From NCBI RefSeq assembly GCF_008831285.2, contig NW_022204837.1, forward strand, positions 1 to 58,270: 58,270 nucleotides of DNA, read 5' to 3'. The stretch comes from Nymphaea colorata (lineage: Eukaryota > Streptophyta > Magnoliopsida > Nymphaeales > Nymphaeaceae). The translations under genes were made by a program, and so were the position numbers. Below, piece after piece: positions 22,101 to 31,353 of the stretch (positions are counted from its first letter, which is position 1; every line of letters begins with the position of its first letter). The notes under the pieces are model-generated. The model searched no databases, was not told the DNA's origin, and saw nothing but the letters and a program-made list of their open reading frames with translations.

Positions 22101-22553
22101 ACTCCCTCCTAAAGCAGACTGGTCTACAAGTTCGATCCGCTTAATACCGTCAACTTCCACAACTACCTGGACAAGGTAGAGAACCTGATCAGCTTCGTCA
22201 AGCTCGCCAACGGCACCATAATCGGCGGATTCACCGTTTACCCCATCGATGCCGAGAGGATCCAGCGACCGGGCAAGGGATTCCTATTCAACATCACCAC
22301 AAGAAGGTCTACAACATCCGCAGCGAGCCCAGACTGCCAGTGGTCAGCTACGACAACTACTATTACATCTTCGGAAACGCGGAGATCCGGCTGAGGTCGC
22401 AGGAGAAGAGGTTTTCAGCAACTTCGGCATCGCAATTCCACATTTGACAACGGATCAGATCCGCGTACAAAGTTCCTCAACGTCAGCGATGCCACCAACA
22501 ATGAACTGGATATTGAAACATACGAGTTTTACCGTATCAACTTTAAGATGTGA
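19168..22553 (+). CDS. Long coiled-coil protein with C-terminal TLDc domain
   Basis: About 1,100 residues. Start likely ATG 19168 with one base missing in the following A run; then a short acidic leader, a very long Glu/Lys coiled coil (about 19400-21880, including a CNVC pair near 19990), and a C-terminal TLDc domain (about 21950-22550). TLDc evidence: YKFDPLNTVNFHNYLDKVEN, ANGTIIGGFTVYPI, GKGFLFNI, YYIFGNAEIRLRS and ELDIETYEFYRI, matching the order of TLDc strands (Fh.., GGyt, FlF, FG..eI, EvE.Y). TLDc proteins act in oxidative-stress protection and V-ATPase regulation in animals and yeast; coiled-coil-TLDc fusions are common in ciliates. Many UAR codons and several one-base breaks. A 70-nt candidate intron lies at 20225-20294. 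Stop TGA 22551-22553. Confidence 0.65.
20225..20294 (+). other. Candidate longer intron, 70 nt (coiled-coil TLDc gene)
   Basis: Begins GTAAGTTTAT and ends CATGTCCAG, is strikingly AT-rich, and its removal joins two coiled-coil readings (VYET to INITTQLQTISSKG) in phase 0. It is more than three times longer than the other introns. Alternatively it separates two genes, since a TGA at 20202-20204 overlaps an ATG at 20201. Confidence 0.4.
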
Positions 22554-22814
22554 AATAGCTTTGATTCGTTCACCATCATCATCTATCCTAATGAAATATA
22601 ACCATCATACTTCACTCTTTCAATCTTATAAGCCCATCAACAGTTCCTGGATATATATCATCATATATCCTTTTGCATTATAATCAATCAATAAAAGCAA
22701 ACACACTAAACCAGGGTAGCTTAATCCATATAACAACAAATAAATTCATCATCAATGCCCAGCCTCTGGCCATTCAGCATATTATCCTCTTTTGGAAGAT
22801 CTTTTGCACTTCTT

Positions 22815-24208
22815 CAGAAAGTTCTTCTCATTTTTGACACATTTTGCGCTTAAATCCGTTCAAAGTCATACTACCTGAACTTCTCGTTGAGTTCCTTATC
22901 GATCTACGGCATGTTCTCTTCAGCTGGATTGTTCTGCTGGTTGAGTTGGTTGAAGAAGATGATCTAGTCGAGATATTCCTTCATCTCACAGATAACGTTG
23001 GGGATGAAGGGCGGCTTCACCTCCTTACGCTCCAAACGCTTCCAGTTGATATCCGCGAAGAACCTGTGCTCCTTCACCTCCTTGATTCCCCTGAAACCGA
23101 GCCGGTCAGGAGGACTTTTGATCAGCAGCTTGTTGATGAAGTCAGCAAGACTGGCCGACCACCCCAACGGCAGGTCCTCCATCGTCACCCTCACATCCTT
23201 CTTGCTCAGGAAGTCCTTGATCTCGGCCCTGTTCTTGCCCTCGTAGGGTCTCCTGCCCAAAGCCAGCTCGAAGACGATTACTCCCAAAGCGTAAAAGTCA
23301 GACTAGTATGAGTAGCTCTTCTTGAAGAGGATTTCAGGAGCCATGTAAACAGGCGTTCCGCTTGCTTAGTTCCTGGCGTTGAAGGATTGCTCGCTAGTTC
23401 GCTTTTGGCTATTCCGAAGTCGGTGATTCTTAGGTAGCCGCTCTCTTCGAATATAATGTTCTAAGGCTTCAGATCCTTGTGGATAATTCTGTTGGCGTGG
23501 ACGTAGTCGAGGCCTACGAGGATGTTGGCGACGATAAACTCTTAATCACTATTGTTTTACTGATTTATTTTTCGGTGAAGCCGTTCTTGTAGCATATGTG
23601 ATAGCGCAGATCTCCTCCCCTAAGGTAATCCATGACCAGGTAGAGATTCTGCTCGTTCTGGAATGCCTCTTTCATGTTGATGAGGAAGGGATGGTGAAGC
23701 TGCTTCAGGATCCTGCGTTCGTTGAGAACAGACTCTATGTTGTTCTTTTGGATGACTCTTTGTTATAATAGGCGTACTTTTGCTTCGATATTTCCTTCAT
23801 GGCCCAATCCCTGGCGGTTTCCTTGTTGCTGACCTTCCAGACCCTGCCGAAGCCGCCGAATCCGATTTGGTAGTAAAATTTATATGACTTTAATTTGCTA
23901 ATTTCCTCCGCGAAAAGCTGGCTATTCCTGATGCTGAACTTCATTGACTTCATGGGACTGTTGTTTTTGGAGGCGAGGACGGAATTCCCCGCCGAGAGGT
24001 GGATATTCACCTTGTGCCTCTTCTCCACTGACGCTTTGGAGTGCTCGTAGTTGTCATTGCTGTTTCGTTTTTTGAGGTCGGAGGGGACTCGGGTCATGAG
24101 AGAAGTGAGGTCCTACATGGAGAGCTTGTTGCCGCGGTTGACTCTGAGTCCGTGGGTGGTCTTGTTGTCGGGATGGCGGTAGAATATTTTTTTATTCGCC
24201 GTGCTCAT
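22815..24208 (-). CDS. AGC-type protein kinase, STK32/YANK-like
   Basis: About 458 residues. A basic N-terminal extension (about 90 residues) precedes the kinase domain: GFGGFGRVW loop, WAMKEISK lysine, HHPFLINMKEAF, LVMDYLRGGDLRYH hinge, RIIHKDLKPENIIF catalytic loop (E is UAG), TDFGIAK, GTPVYMAPE, DFYALGVIVFELALGRRPYE. The tail DINWKRLERKEVKPPFIPN matches the STK32/YANK subfamily. The catalytic HRD is HKD here, an uncommon change; the Asp is kept. One 20-nt intron at 23541-23560. Breaks at about 23750 and 23385, each one base. Start ATG 24206-24208 (MSTANKKIFYRHPD) is the first in frame; stop TGA 22815-22817. Confidence 0.88.
23541..23560 (-). other. Intron, 20 nt (STK32-like kinase)
   Basis: Minus-strand GTAAAACAATAGTGATTAAG. 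Removal restores FTEKEIKFIVANILVGLDY, the start of helix E in AGC kinases. Confidence 0.9.
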
Positions 24209-24290
24209 TATAGAAACTCAGAAAATCAAATTATACGTTTGCAGCTAAATTCAGCTATAAGATCATTTCACACTGTGTAGAAATAGCCCA

Positions 24291-25092
24291 TCATTTCCTA
24301 CTCGCCAAAATCGCATTTTTCTTACGGATTAAGTGATTGTAGCTCTTCATATTGCCCCTCCCCTACTCGGCAAGCTACTACTTGATGCCCCTATTCGATA
24401 CAGCCTGCCTGTTTTATGGTAGTTTTGGGCGAGAGTAGGTATTGCTTGCTTTGGTCTTCCTGGAGATGTGGGCTTACTCTTCCTAAATTTAGCTCTGTTT
24501 CTGCTTTTGAGCCTTCTTGGTGAGGATCAGTAAGTACTTCTTCTTGCCCTCCAGCTTATTCTAGAGGATTTAGAGGTTCTTAACGTAGCTTTCGTAGACT
24601 TCTTGAAAGTCTATGATATCCTGGTGATGTTTTTCTACGATTTGAGCATCAGCTTTTCATTTCTGATTTCCTATTTGTACCGTCTGACAGGTTCTACTCT
24701 TAGTTGGTCTTTTTCAGCTGCGCCTATAGGGCTTACTGGGCAATACCATACTCTTCAGGAGGGTATGAACCTATCTGGTCAGTTTTTCGATGGCTGGCTG
24801 GTTTTCTTTGATCTTTTTCTCCAGTTTGGAGACTGCTTGGGCGAGCATTTGCTGTTCACATCAAGCAAGCTCTGCTCGTTCTTAGCTCTGCCCATCTATG
24901 TTCTAATTACTCGTTTTCCTTGATCAACGCATTGTAGAGTTCCAATTCCTTGGTTAGCTGGTCCTTGAGAGTTTAATTATCTTTTTCCAGCGTTATTATC
25001 TTCTGGTCCTTGCTAAAGAACACGCCCACCTTGTTCTGGAAGGCAGGATTGAGATAGGCGAGTCTAGATTCCTCCTTGATGGCTGTGGTCAT
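24291..25092 (-). CDS. Coiled-coil protein, unknown function
   Basis: About 265 residues from ATG 25090-25092 (MTTAIKEESRLAYLNPAFQN) to TGA 24291-24293. Nearly all helical: ITLEKDNETLKDQLTKELEL, then KLEKKIKENQPAIEKL, then EKHHQDIIDFQEVYESYVKN and KLEGKKKYLLILTKKAQKQK. The last 70 residues are basic. At least two or three single-base breaks (about 24640, 24770, 24870). UAR codons are frequent and fall at coiled-coil Glu positions. It follows the STK32-like kinase on the same strand after 82 bp. No family recognised. Confidence 0.55.
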
Positions 25093-25290
25093 TTGAATAT
25101 TTTAACTTAATAATTCCAAACTGAATTCATATACAGTCCTCACAATCAAAGGGGATCATCTTTTGAAATTGTAATAAAGGGGGATTTCATATAGTTGCTT
25201 TTGAAAAGGGACTGGGAATGAATGACAGACAGGATGAATTATTAGGAAGATGTTATTTATATATTTTATATATTGAAACTAGTTAAAACT

Positions 25291-26173
25291 ATGAAATTCT
25301 AGTAGGTGGCCAAAATAGAGAGCGAGAGTAGCGTCAAGACAGGAACGAGGCGAAGAAGAAGCTGCTGAGATAGAGGATGAAAAGTTTATCAATTTCCGCA
25401 CTGAGGAGGCTGCGTCGGCAGCAAATATAGAAAAAGCGGTCGTCCTGCCGGCTGCAAAACCAGAAGATAAGGTCGCGTTTCCTTTCCTTCTGCCTCAACG
25501 AGCACGAGTACAACTGCTCCATTTGCCTCTAGCTCATGATCTACCCCACCACGCTCGAGTGCGGCCACTCCTTCTGCCTGCCCTGCATCGAAAACTACAA
25601 CAAGATGGGCATCCGCAACTAGTGCTCGCTCTGCCGCACCGTCGACGAAATCAAGTTTTACGAAATCGATAAAAATGTGGAAAAGATAGTGTAAAATATC
25701 CGCATATGTAAGCTACCTACCGCCCTGAGATAGGAATACGAGGCCAGGCGCCAACCTTCGCCAAGGAACTGCAAACGCGAGGAGCGAAGCGGACGCTGAA
25801 GCTGAACGAGGAAGTGAAGATCAAGGTGAAGAACCGGTGGCAGAACGGCAGGGTCATCCAAATCTACCAGAAATCAAAGAATACCTATTACCAGGTATTC
25901 ACCTTCCTCGACGAGGAAACGCACCACATCGGCGCCAACTCCATCAACCTCAAACTCAGCGAACAGCAGCAACCGCCCCCAAGGTCCAACTTCATCTTCT
26001 CCGAAAACATCTTCCTCGAGCACCTCATCCCCCGTCCCCAGGCCAACACCCGCGAGACCTACAACGTGGAGGAGTTTCTGTGGGAGTTCAACCACTACTC
26101 GCCGCCCGAGATGCCGGAGAGTCCCTGGTTTCCCGTCTACTATGGCGAGGACATCGATGGAAGTGCAGCGTGA
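25291..26173 (+). CDS. RING-finger protein (probable E3 ubiquitin ligase)
   Basis: About 294 residues. A basic helical N-terminus is followed by a C3HC4 RING at about residues 75-120: CSICLELM, then CGHSFCLPC, then CSLCR. The Glu of CSICLE is encoded by UAG (25530-25532), one of the clearest tests of the code here. The C-terminal half (AKELQTRGAKRTLKLNEEVK to SPWFPVYYGEDIDG) looks folded but unfamiliar; the family role of a RING is to bind an E2 and transfer ubiquitin. Start at ATG 25291 (MKFEEVAK) needs one A added to the AAAA at about 25312; a second break is near 25755. Stop TGA 26171-26173, 62 bp before the RFC3 gene. Confidence 0.82.
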
Positions 26174-26235
26174 TTTATCTCTTTATTATACTCGTCCCAG
26201 TCACTCCAATTAATTATATAATTTCGCGCGCATCG

Positions 26236-27327
26236 ATGGATCCACTCTGGGTAGACAAGTACAGGCCCAAGTCCCTCGAAAGACTCTCCTACCACCCCGA
26301 AATCACCGAAGTCCTCGGACAACTCGCAGACACTTCCGACTTCCCCGTACGCAGTGATTGACCAAGCATATGATCTTTTACGGTCCCGACGGAGCCGGCA
26401 AGAAGACGAGGGCCTACGCCTTCCTGGCGAGGATATTCGGCGACCACGTGTTCAAGCTGAAGGAGGAGGAGAGAGTCTTGAAGCCGGAAAACACCTCCAC
26501 AACAATCGAGTACAGCATCTTCACCAGCAACTACCACATCGAAATGACGCCCTCCGACAACGAGCACAACGACAGGCACATCATCCAAAACGTGGTGAAG
26601 GAAATCGCCTCCAATAATAACATCGAATCCAAGAGCGGCAGGGGGTTCAAAGTCCTCATCATCAACGAAGCCGATAAACTCACCAAGGACGCACAGGGCG
26701 GCCTCAGAAGGACCATGGAAAAGTACATCAAGAACTGCAGGATGATCCTCATCTGCAACAACGTCCACAACTCATCAGTCCCATCAGATCAAGGTGCCTC
26801 AATCTCCGCATCCCCGCCCCCCAACAAAATGAAATCGTCCAAGCCTCTCCGAAGTGGCCAGAATCGAGTCCAGCGGTTTCAACAACTTCGGCTTCACGCA
26901 GGAAACCTACCAGAATATGCCAAGAACTGTGATCGGAACCTGAGATCGCATTAATCCAGCTGCAGGCCTCCAGGTACACGAAGGCTCCCGAGGGCATGCT
27001 CACCCCGTATAAAAAATAGGTAAAGGAAATCATGCAGCTGATTTCAAGGAGCAGACGCCAGCACAGCTCAAGCGGATCAGGGACAAGTTCTACGACCTGC
27101 TGGTCAACTGCATCGACGGACAGACCATCCTCAAGGAGCTGCTGCAGAACTTCATCAAGATGGAGGGCATGAGGCAGGAATCGACCAAGGAGATCATCCA
27201 CCAAGCTGCTGAGCACGAGAAGACACTGATGTGCGGGTCAAAGGCTATCTACCACCTGGAATCGTTTGCCGCCCATGCGATGGAGCAGATAATCGTGGCG
27301 AGGAACAATAAGATGCTCATCGAGTGA
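26236..27327 (+). CDS. RFC3: Replication factor C subunit 3 (clamp loader)
   Basis: Small AAA+ clamp-loader subunit that helps load PCNA at primer ends in the nucleus; about 357 residues, like human RFC3 (356). Evidence: N-terminus MDPLWVDKYRPKSLERLSYH, Walker A GPDGAGKKTR (the GKKT form is typical of RFC3), SNYHIEMTPSD, Walker B region INEADKLTKDAQGGLRRTME, SRC region SPIRSRCL, and a C-terminal collar ending CGSKAIYHLESFAAHAM. A 20-nt intron at 26347-26366 interrupts DFP/HMIFYG. Breaks at about 26770, 26845, 26952 and 27042 are each fixed by one base in a CC, CC, GG or A run, restoring conserved sequence every time. One UAG (Glu) in KKEVKEI. Stop TGA 27325-27327. Confidence 0.95.
26347..26366 (+). 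other. Intron, 20 nt (RFC3)
   Basis: GTACGCAGTGATTGACCAAG. Removal joins DFP to HMIFYGPDG, matching DFPHLLVYGPSG of human RFC3. Confidence 0.95.
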
Positions 27328-27391
27328 TTTGTGAAGCCTGTCAGCTGTAGATATGCAATTATGATTGATTATTGGGGAAAGTAGTATATGA

Positions 27392-29494
27392 TCATATGAT
27401 TTATATTTCCATTTGTGCGCTGAGGAAGGAGCTTAAGCGTAAATGCGTTAAAGCTGGTCCCAAATCGGTAACACTTTGATCTTATTCAGCTAGTTTTCAT
27501 CCAAATTCCTGAGAAATGCGACTATTTTCTCTCCTAGTTCCTTCGTAAGAACATCTATTTCTTATGATGAGAGCAAGTGTGAAGCGTATCTATCTATTTG
27601 AGATAAAGCTGGATCCGGTACGCGCAGTCAAGCTCATCGATTTCCCACTCTTCTCTTTCCTTCTTCAAGCAGTCAATGATCTGGTTGGTCTGGAAGCGAC
27701 TGAACGCCACTATCTTTGCACTGACTTCGTTTAGAAGCAAATGCCTCTCTATGCTTTCGACCAGAGCTGAATATTCAGTTTGTGGTATATTCCCCACGAA
27801 GAAAGAGACCTATTTCCGATAATGAATGCAGTGAGTTCAAGCAGCATCTCAAACAGCTAAAAATTCATCCTCGCCTTAGTGTTTTCGCTTAGCATTTAGC
27901 AAATAGCTTGGTGTGAATCTACGATGCATGCCAGCAGAGTATCGTTTTCGCTGCAGGTAGTGAAGTAGCTGTTTGTTTACTACAGATATAGGGCTAGATG
28001 CAGGAAGCACTCATAGCTTTCAAAGCGGATAGTCCAAAGATCGTTGTTGATCTTCGATAGATGAAACTCTACGAAGTTGGCAAGGTCACTGGTCTGCATG
28101 CAGGTTAGCTATTTCCAAACTCCGCTCATGAACGCATCGCAGAAGGGCGAAAGCACGTCGTATTGCCTGCCTTTCTCAACGAGGACATTCACCACGCTGG
28201 GCAGGATAGAAAGATCGATTTCTGATTTGAACTTGGTGAGGAACTCAATCAGCGTGACGAATTGGATGGCCTATCTTTGGCTGAGTCCCTGCGTGCTTGC
28301 AGCCTGTTGGTCTCTTAGGGCTTCGTATATTGCGCCAGTAGCGATGGAAGCGTTTAGTACAGAGAGGGAAGCGACTTTGAGTTGTAATAGTTGACCAAAG
28401 ACAACAGACTCTCAAAGCTTAGATTGTGGTTGAGTACTTAGAGAGGTGGTCGAGCTTAAGCCACTCATAGTAGTCAGCAAACAGGGTCTCAATGAGTCTG
28501 CAGCACAGAGATCTCACCAAGGCTTCACTCCTATTCTATAGCTACAACTCATTATCAAACTACATCTGCAGCTCTCCACACCTCCTAAATTGGAAACCAT
28601 TTCGCTAATGTTGTTGGCGTTCTGAAGCATAATTGCCTCAATGAACTACAGCCGAAGCTAAGGACGGGAAAGCAGTTTGCTGTTTCTGAGGACCACCATT
28701 TAGAGGCCTTTTGAGAGATAATTCATTTCAGAGCATTGTTGCGAGCTATTGATTGGAAAGTGGATCTTAGATAGGTGAACAAAGCTGAGCTTTTATACTG
28801 GATGCATCTATTTTCTGCAACCCTTTGATTGTCTAAACCAGTAAGCACGCTTATTAGTTGCTAACCGTAGTGCATTTTGTTGTATTTGGCTCCAGTGGCG
28901 AAGCAGCTATTCTGAGACAGAGGAGGAGTGGGAGGCGAGTCCGTTCCAGTAGAACAGAGCGAGGCACACCATCACAAACAGAAAGCTCTCCTATTCCTAT
29001 TGGCACTCGACCACTTCTACCACATACAAGAAGTAGTCACAGAGTGTTTTGAAGTGATGCTAAATCGCAATGGCTGCTTTCTCCTCGTGCTTGAGCAGGC
29101 TGAAGACGATTTACATTTGGCGGTGGATGGACAGGCCCCACTGCTTCCTGTCTACTTTCAAAAACTCGCTAGCCAACCTGATGTTCTCCTTAGCGGTAAT
29201 GAGCTTGCAGATCTTGTGGGCGATCTTGTCGCTGTCCCTGTAGTAGACCTCCCTCAGCGACCACGCAGTCTGCGCATCCGATATCAGCAGCTGCTTCTCC
29301 AGCTGGAGGACGGCGAGCAGCCGCTGGTGGTAGGCCTCGGACCTGGAGATGAAGGTGGCAAGGGCAAGCTCGAAGTTCTGCTCGCTCTTGAGCCTGTCGA
29401 GCATCTGCTCGCCCTCCCTGACCCTGCGGCTGTCGAGGATGCAGGCGAAGGCAGTCTCCAGCTCGTGGACCACTTTTGAACTCAGGAAATGCAT
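27392..29494 (-). CDS. Alpha-helical repeat-like protein, unknown function
   Basis: About 700 residues from ATG 29492-29494 (MHFLSSKVVHELETAFACIL) to a probable TGA at 27392-27394. The first 320 residues read without a break (29494 to about 28540). Later parts (RLIETLFADYYEWLKLDHLS, TLIEFLTKFKSEIDLSILPS, NFVEFHLSKINNDLWTIRFE, NFELFEMLLELTAFII) are regularly spaced amphipathic helices, as in ARM/HEAT-type solenoids, but I cannot assign a family. Breaks at about 28600, 28420, 28300, 27815, 27600 and possibly 27420. The 3' end converges with RFC3 64 bp away; the exact stop depends on the last break. Confidence 0.6.
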
Positions 29495-29582
29495 TTATAA
29501 TATTCAACCATTGCTGCCCCAGGTGATCATCGTAGTAGTGATGGCTATCGCTGCATGGAATGATTATGTTGGATCCACATCA

Positions 29583-30338
29583 TCAGTGCTTTTGGTTTTC
29601 GGCGACCGCCCTCCTCCTCTGCAGGTCGGCCTCCTTCTTCTCCTTCTTGCGCTGGGCGAGGTAGAGGTCGCTATCGTGGAAGAGCAGTTCTCTGATTTCG
29701 GGGAGGAGCAGTTGGAGGCAGTAGCTGAGACGCGCCCTGAGGGTGTTGTCGCAGACGATCCTGCCCTTGAGGGAGGTGAGGGTGACTCCGCCGAGGTCGG
29801 CAGCCACCAGGTAGTTCTGCGTGCTCACCACGATCTTGGTCTTGACCTCGCACTCCTCGTTGAACTCGCGCTCGCAGCCTCCCATGACCTCCCGCACCAG
29901 CGCCTCGTCCTCGCGCAGGCAGCGGATTTCAACATCCTCCTCGAGCAGCTTGATCAATCCCTGCTTAATCAGCTGCTTCAGCAGCGCCCTGTAGGTGGGC
30001 AGGTCTGCCTTCTGAATCTTGAGTTTGGCCTTGGCGTCCTCCTCGATCTTCTCGACCATGTCGAACCTGACCTTCATTTCGGACATGCGGCACTCGTTGG
30101 TCTTCCTGCTCTTGAAGATCTTCTCTGCGACTTTGATGTTGTCCTCCATGCGTTTGAATACGTCTTCGTTTTTATTGTTGGCCTCGTTTTTGATCTTGGC
30201 GAGTTCGAACTCCTCCTCGCGGTCGGCCTTGTCGTTGATGACTCGCAGCTGGTCGTTTTTGTATCGCTTGATGGCGAACTTGAACTTCTCCATGCGCGCT
30301 TCGAAGATCTCGTGGGGGTCCGGCACGTGATGGTGCAT
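29583..30338 (-). CDS. ATP6V1E: V-type ATPase subunit E, copy 1
   Basis: Unbroken 251-residue reading, ATG 30336-30338 to TGA 29583-29585, no UAR codon and no intron. Subunit E forms the peripheral stalks of the V1 sector with subunit G and resists rotation during proton pumping. N-terminal long helix (about 20-110, KNEANNKNEDVFKRMEDNIK), then the E-subunit C-terminal domain: LIKQGLIKLLEEDVEIRCLR, LGGVTL, GRIVCDNTLRARLSYCLQLL, PEIRELLF. The C-terminus is about 25 residues longer than usual, highly basic (RKKEKKEADLQRRR). It lies 70 bp from a second subunit E gene on the same strand. Confidence 0.93.
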   Translation of the reverse strand: MHHHVPDPHEIFEARMEKFKFAIKRYKNDQLRVINDKADREEEFELAKIKNEANNKNEDVFKRMEDNIKVAEKIFKSRKTNECRMSEMKVRFDMVEKIEEDAKAKLKIQKADLPTYRALLKQLIKQGLIKLLEEDVEIRCLREDEALVREVMGGCEREFNEECEVKTKIVVSTQNYLVAADLGGVTLTSLKGRIVCDNTLRARLSYCLQLLLPEIRELLFHDSDLYLAQRKKEKKEADLQRRRAVAENQKH

Positions 30339-30408
30339 GATGTTTGATAAATCAATATAAGAATTAATCCCTCACACGCAGTTATGAAGATTCGCAGGTC
30401 GTCCCATA

Positions 30409-31166
30409 TCACTAGTCGTACAGACTCGCCCTGATGGTCGGCAGCATGCTCTGGTAGGCCAGTTCCAACCGCGCGTCCATCGTGTTCTTGCAGACGATGA
30501 GTCCGTCCTCGTTGGTCATTATGACTCCTCCGAAGCAGATGTTGGACTCGTCGCTCTTCTTGAGCCGGTTGGTATTGGTGTCCACGTTCTTCTCGGTGAG
30601 GGAGTAGCGGTCGTCGATGCGCAGGTCCACCTCGCCCACCGCGCTGTCGATGCCCTCCCGCGCAATGATTTATTGGAACTCCTTCTTGCACTGGGGCAGC
30701 AGCCGCGAAATGAGGGCCTTGTCCCTCTGCAGGCAACTAAATCGGAAGCGAAATACCGCACGTAGACGATCGGCTCCAGCAGCTTGATCAGGCCCTACAG
30801 GATGAGCTTGCGCAGGAAGTCACCGTAGAGCTTCTAGTTCCGGCAGATAGCCCTCGACAGTCGCTGCTCCGAGATGATGACGAGCTCCTGCAGGTTTCTA
30901 AGTAGAGGGGTGGGCTACTCGTGGCGAGCGTTCATTTTTCTCATGCGGGATTAGTTGATTTTGGTGCTCTTGTTGATCCTCCGCTGGGCTGCATTTTCCT
31001 TATGTTTTTTTTCGAACTATTCTTGGAGGACCTCCTTTTTCTCCTCGACGATCTTGGCCTTTTCCTTCTCGAACTCCTTGAGCCCCATGACCAAGCGTTC
31101 GAAGGCGCGCTCGTGGGCCTCCTGCAGGACGAAGTCCTTTATTGTTGGATATGACTATTTATCCAT
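30409..31166 (-). CDS. ATP6V1E: V-type ATPase subunit E, copy 2
   Basis: 245 residues in two exons (intron 30737-30756), ATG 31164-31166, TGA 30409-30411, no frame break. Same architecture as copy 1: long N-terminal helix (QEAHERAFERLVMGLKEFEK) and C-terminal domain LILEGLIKLLEPIVYVRC, ICFGGVIMTNEDGLIVCKNT, MDARLELAYQSMLPTIRASL. Sequence identity to copy 1 is modest, so the duplication is old; unlike copy 1 it uses several UAR codons as Glu (for example LQEEFEKKHKEN, aligned with the AEEEF of other subunit E proteins). Ciliates often keep several V-ATPase subunit paralogues for different compartments; that is inference here. Confidence 0.93.
30737..30756 (-). other. Intron, 20 nt (V-ATPase subunit E copy 2)
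   Basis: Minus-strand GTATTTCGCTTCCGATTTAG. Removal gives VYVRCLQRDKAL, aligned to the conserved VRCR segment; copy 1 has no intron at this place. Confidence 0.93.
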
Positions 31167-31353
31167 ATTTCAGATATTGATAGTTTATAAACAGGATATT
31201 AGCAACTCAAGATTAACATCCCGCCTCCGATTAGATGAGAAAAAATAGATTTTTGGTCCGTGGGGTGGAGGAAGCTCATCGGATTTTGTTTGAGGAAAAT
31301 GGGGTGGATTGATGGGATTAATGTGCCTGGCTGTAATATTAAAATCTCCCATA

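Noticed and set aside
14573-22700. First read as a long non-coding or germline-like AT-rich block
   Set aside because: With UAR as Glu and one-base repairs it reads as continuous protein on the plus strand, including a TLDc domain.
25300-25316. A 17-nt intron at the start of the RING gene (GTAGGTGGCCAAAATAG)
   Set aside because: It would restore the frame, but it is shorter than every other intron here, and one missing A in the AAAA run explains the frame equally well.
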